The position numbers and the translations under genes were made by a program. This document shows, one piece after another, positions 5,737 through 6,517 of a stretch of 6,517 bases of DNA. The notes below the pieces were generated by a model. It saw nothing but the letters and a program-made list of their open reading frames with translations, was not told the DNA's origin and ran no database searches. This stretch comes from Hyphomicrobiales bacterium (GTDB taxonomy: Bacteria; Pseudomonadota; Alphaproteobacteria; Rhizobiales; Aestuariivirgaceae): NCBI GenBank assembly GCA_023266715.1, contig JAHFPK010000164.1:1-6517 (forward strand), written 5' to 3'. Each line of letters opens with the position of its first letter. The stretch's first letter is position 1.

Positions 5737-6240
5737 TTGGTTGTTTTGAGTGTTGTTGAAGGTGACATAACAAAACTTGACGTCGATGCGATCGTCAATG
5801 CGGCAAACTCATCTCTCCTAGGCGGTGGCGGGGTCGATGGTGCAATCCATTGTGCAGCTGGGCCGGAACTGGTCCGTGAATGCCGGCTGCTCGGTGGATG
5901 CGAGACTGGCGAAGCGAAGGTTACCAAAGGCTATCGACTCCCAGCCCGTATTATCATTCATACTGTCGGTCCTGTGTGGCGCGGAGGCATGGACGGCGAA
6001 CCGGGGCTCCTCGCATCATGCTATGCCAACGCGATCCGACTGGCGGGATTGCGCAATCGTTCATCGATTGCATTTCCAGCAATATCCACCGGTATCTACG
6101 GCTACCCGAAGCGGGAAGCAGCGGAGATCGCCGTATCGACGTGCCGGACTACTTCATCCACCTATCCATCAATTGAGCGCGTGATCTTTTGCTGTTTTGA
6201 TCGCGAGACTCGGCAGATTTATCAAGACCTCATGTCTTGA
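5737..6240 (+). CDS. Macrodomain protein, probable O-acetyl-ADP-ribose deacetylase
   Basis: This is a stand-alone macrodomain of 167 residues in the MacroD/YmdB class, which removes the acetyl group from O-acetyl-ADP-ribose and can strip mono-ADP-ribose from acidic residues. Key elements: VVEGDIT (6-12), DAIVNAANSSLLGGGGVDGAIH (17-38) with the adenine and catalytic positions N24 and D34, GCETGEAKVTKGYRLPA (54-70), IHTVGPVW (74-81) and the phosphate loop ISTGIYGYP (116-124). All are intact. The start is TTG at 5737: a stop at 5722 closes the frame, and GGAG lies 7 nt before TTG; the nearby ATG at 5724 is in another frame. The gene is divergent from the ureohydrolase and overlaps the convergent M24-like gene by 11 nt. 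What it acts on in this cell cannot be told. Confidence 0.92.
   Translation: MVVLSVVEGDITKLDVDAIVNAANSSLLGGGGVDGAIHCAAGPELVRECRLLGGCETGEAKVTKGYRLPARIIIHTVGPVWRGGMDGEPGLLASCYANAIRLAGLRNRSSIAFPAISTGIYGYPKREAAEIAVSTCRTTSSTYPSIERVIFCCFDRETRQIYQDLMS
6222..6240. repeat. Stem-loop over the two convergent stop codons
   Basis: TCAAGAC (6222-6228) and GTCTTGA (6234-6240) form a perfect 7-bp inverted repeat with a 5-nt loop spanning the overlapping 3' ends of the macrodomain gene and the M24-like gene. No T-run follows on either strand, so it is not a classical intrinsic terminator, though it could stabilise both mRNA 3' ends or help separate convergent transcription. Confidence 0.4.
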
Positions 6241-6517
6241 CCACCAGTTTGCGCGGGGTCTGGCACAGGCACTCTGCACCCTGTGGCGTTATCAAAATCG
6301 TTTCCGACAGCTCCAGCCCGCCGTCATCAAGCCAGAGGGCCGGCATGAAATGCAAGGTCATATTGGCCTCAAGCACCGTTGCATCGCCACGCCGGATTGA
6401 CATGGTGCGCTCGCCCCAATCCGGCGGATAGGAAAGCCCGATTGAATAGCCGGCTCGTGAATCCTTTTCAAAACCATGCCGCTTCAATTCATCAAAGAAT
6501 GCATTGGCCACATCGCC
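6230..6517 (-). CDS. M24-like (creatinase/ectoine hydrolase type) hydrolase, C-terminal part, cut by window edge
   Basis: The 95 visible codons are the C-terminal end of a pita-bread-fold protein; the frame is open to the edge (it enters as GDVANAFFDELKRHGF), so the true start lies outside, and members are usually near 390 residues. The sequence shows GYSIGLSYPPDWGERTMSIRRGD, then TVLEANMTLHFMPALW with one conserved Glu and LSETILITPQGAECL with the other. In true M24 aminopeptidases and prolidases the first motif reads GHGxGL with a metal-binding His; here it is GYSIGL. That pattern resembles ectoine hydrolase DoeA/EutD-type proteins, which are described as metal-independent. Assignment to that branch is likely but the catalytic half is not visible, so Xaa-Pro peptidase-like or creatinase-like relatives remain possible. 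Confidence 0.8.
   Translation of the reverse strand, partial: GDVANAFFDELKRHGFEKDSRAGYSIGLSYPPDWGERTMSIRRGDATVLEANMTLHFMPALWLDDGGLELSETILITPQGAECLCQTPRKLVVKT

Overview
The window looks like ordinary chromosome from an alphaproteobacterium, probably Hyphomicrobiales (Rhizobiales) or a close relative. The grounds are the order lnt, PraR-like XRE regulator, metK, trmB on one strand, an alphaproteobacterial-type CTTGAC promoter before metK, and moderate GC content that rises in the core genes and falls in the first ~540 bases. The genus cannot be fixed from the sequence alone.

Layout, in minus-strand reading order from right to left: an agmatinase-family ureohydrolase (5658-4684) is followed after 6 nt by lnt (4677-3115, TTG start). 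A 198-nt regulatory gap precedes a small Cro/CI-type regulator (2916-2515). A 125-nt gap holding a promoter and a perfect 20-bp palindrome precedes metK (2389-1196). trmB (1199-543, GTG start) overlaps metK by 4 nt. Last comes a small membrane protein (479-81) whose 3' end appears frameshifted. On the plus strand, divergent from the ureohydrolase, is a macrodomain protein (5737-6240, TTG start). It converges on, and overlaps by 11 nt, the 3' end of an M24-like hydrolase that runs off the right edge (6517-6230).

How the genes relate: MetK makes S-adenosylmethionine and TrmB uses it to methylate tRNA, so their tight coupling makes sense. The regulator before metK may act on its own operon or more widely. 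Lnt completes lipoprotein acylation in the inner membrane and is probably translationally coupled to the ureohydrolase, with no obvious metabolic link. The macrodomain protein probably removes ADP-ribose-type modifications. The M24 fragment resembles the metal-ligand-poor ectoine hydrolase/creatinase branch rather than true aminopeptidases.

I see no convincing new multi-gene system, mobile element, CRISPR array or RNA gene. The observations most worth following are the 20-bp palindrome just downstream of the predicted metK transcription start, the frameshift that hides a third membrane segment in the leftmost gene, and the loss of the metal-binding histidine in the M24-like fragment. No stretch longer than 300 bases lacks a gene.
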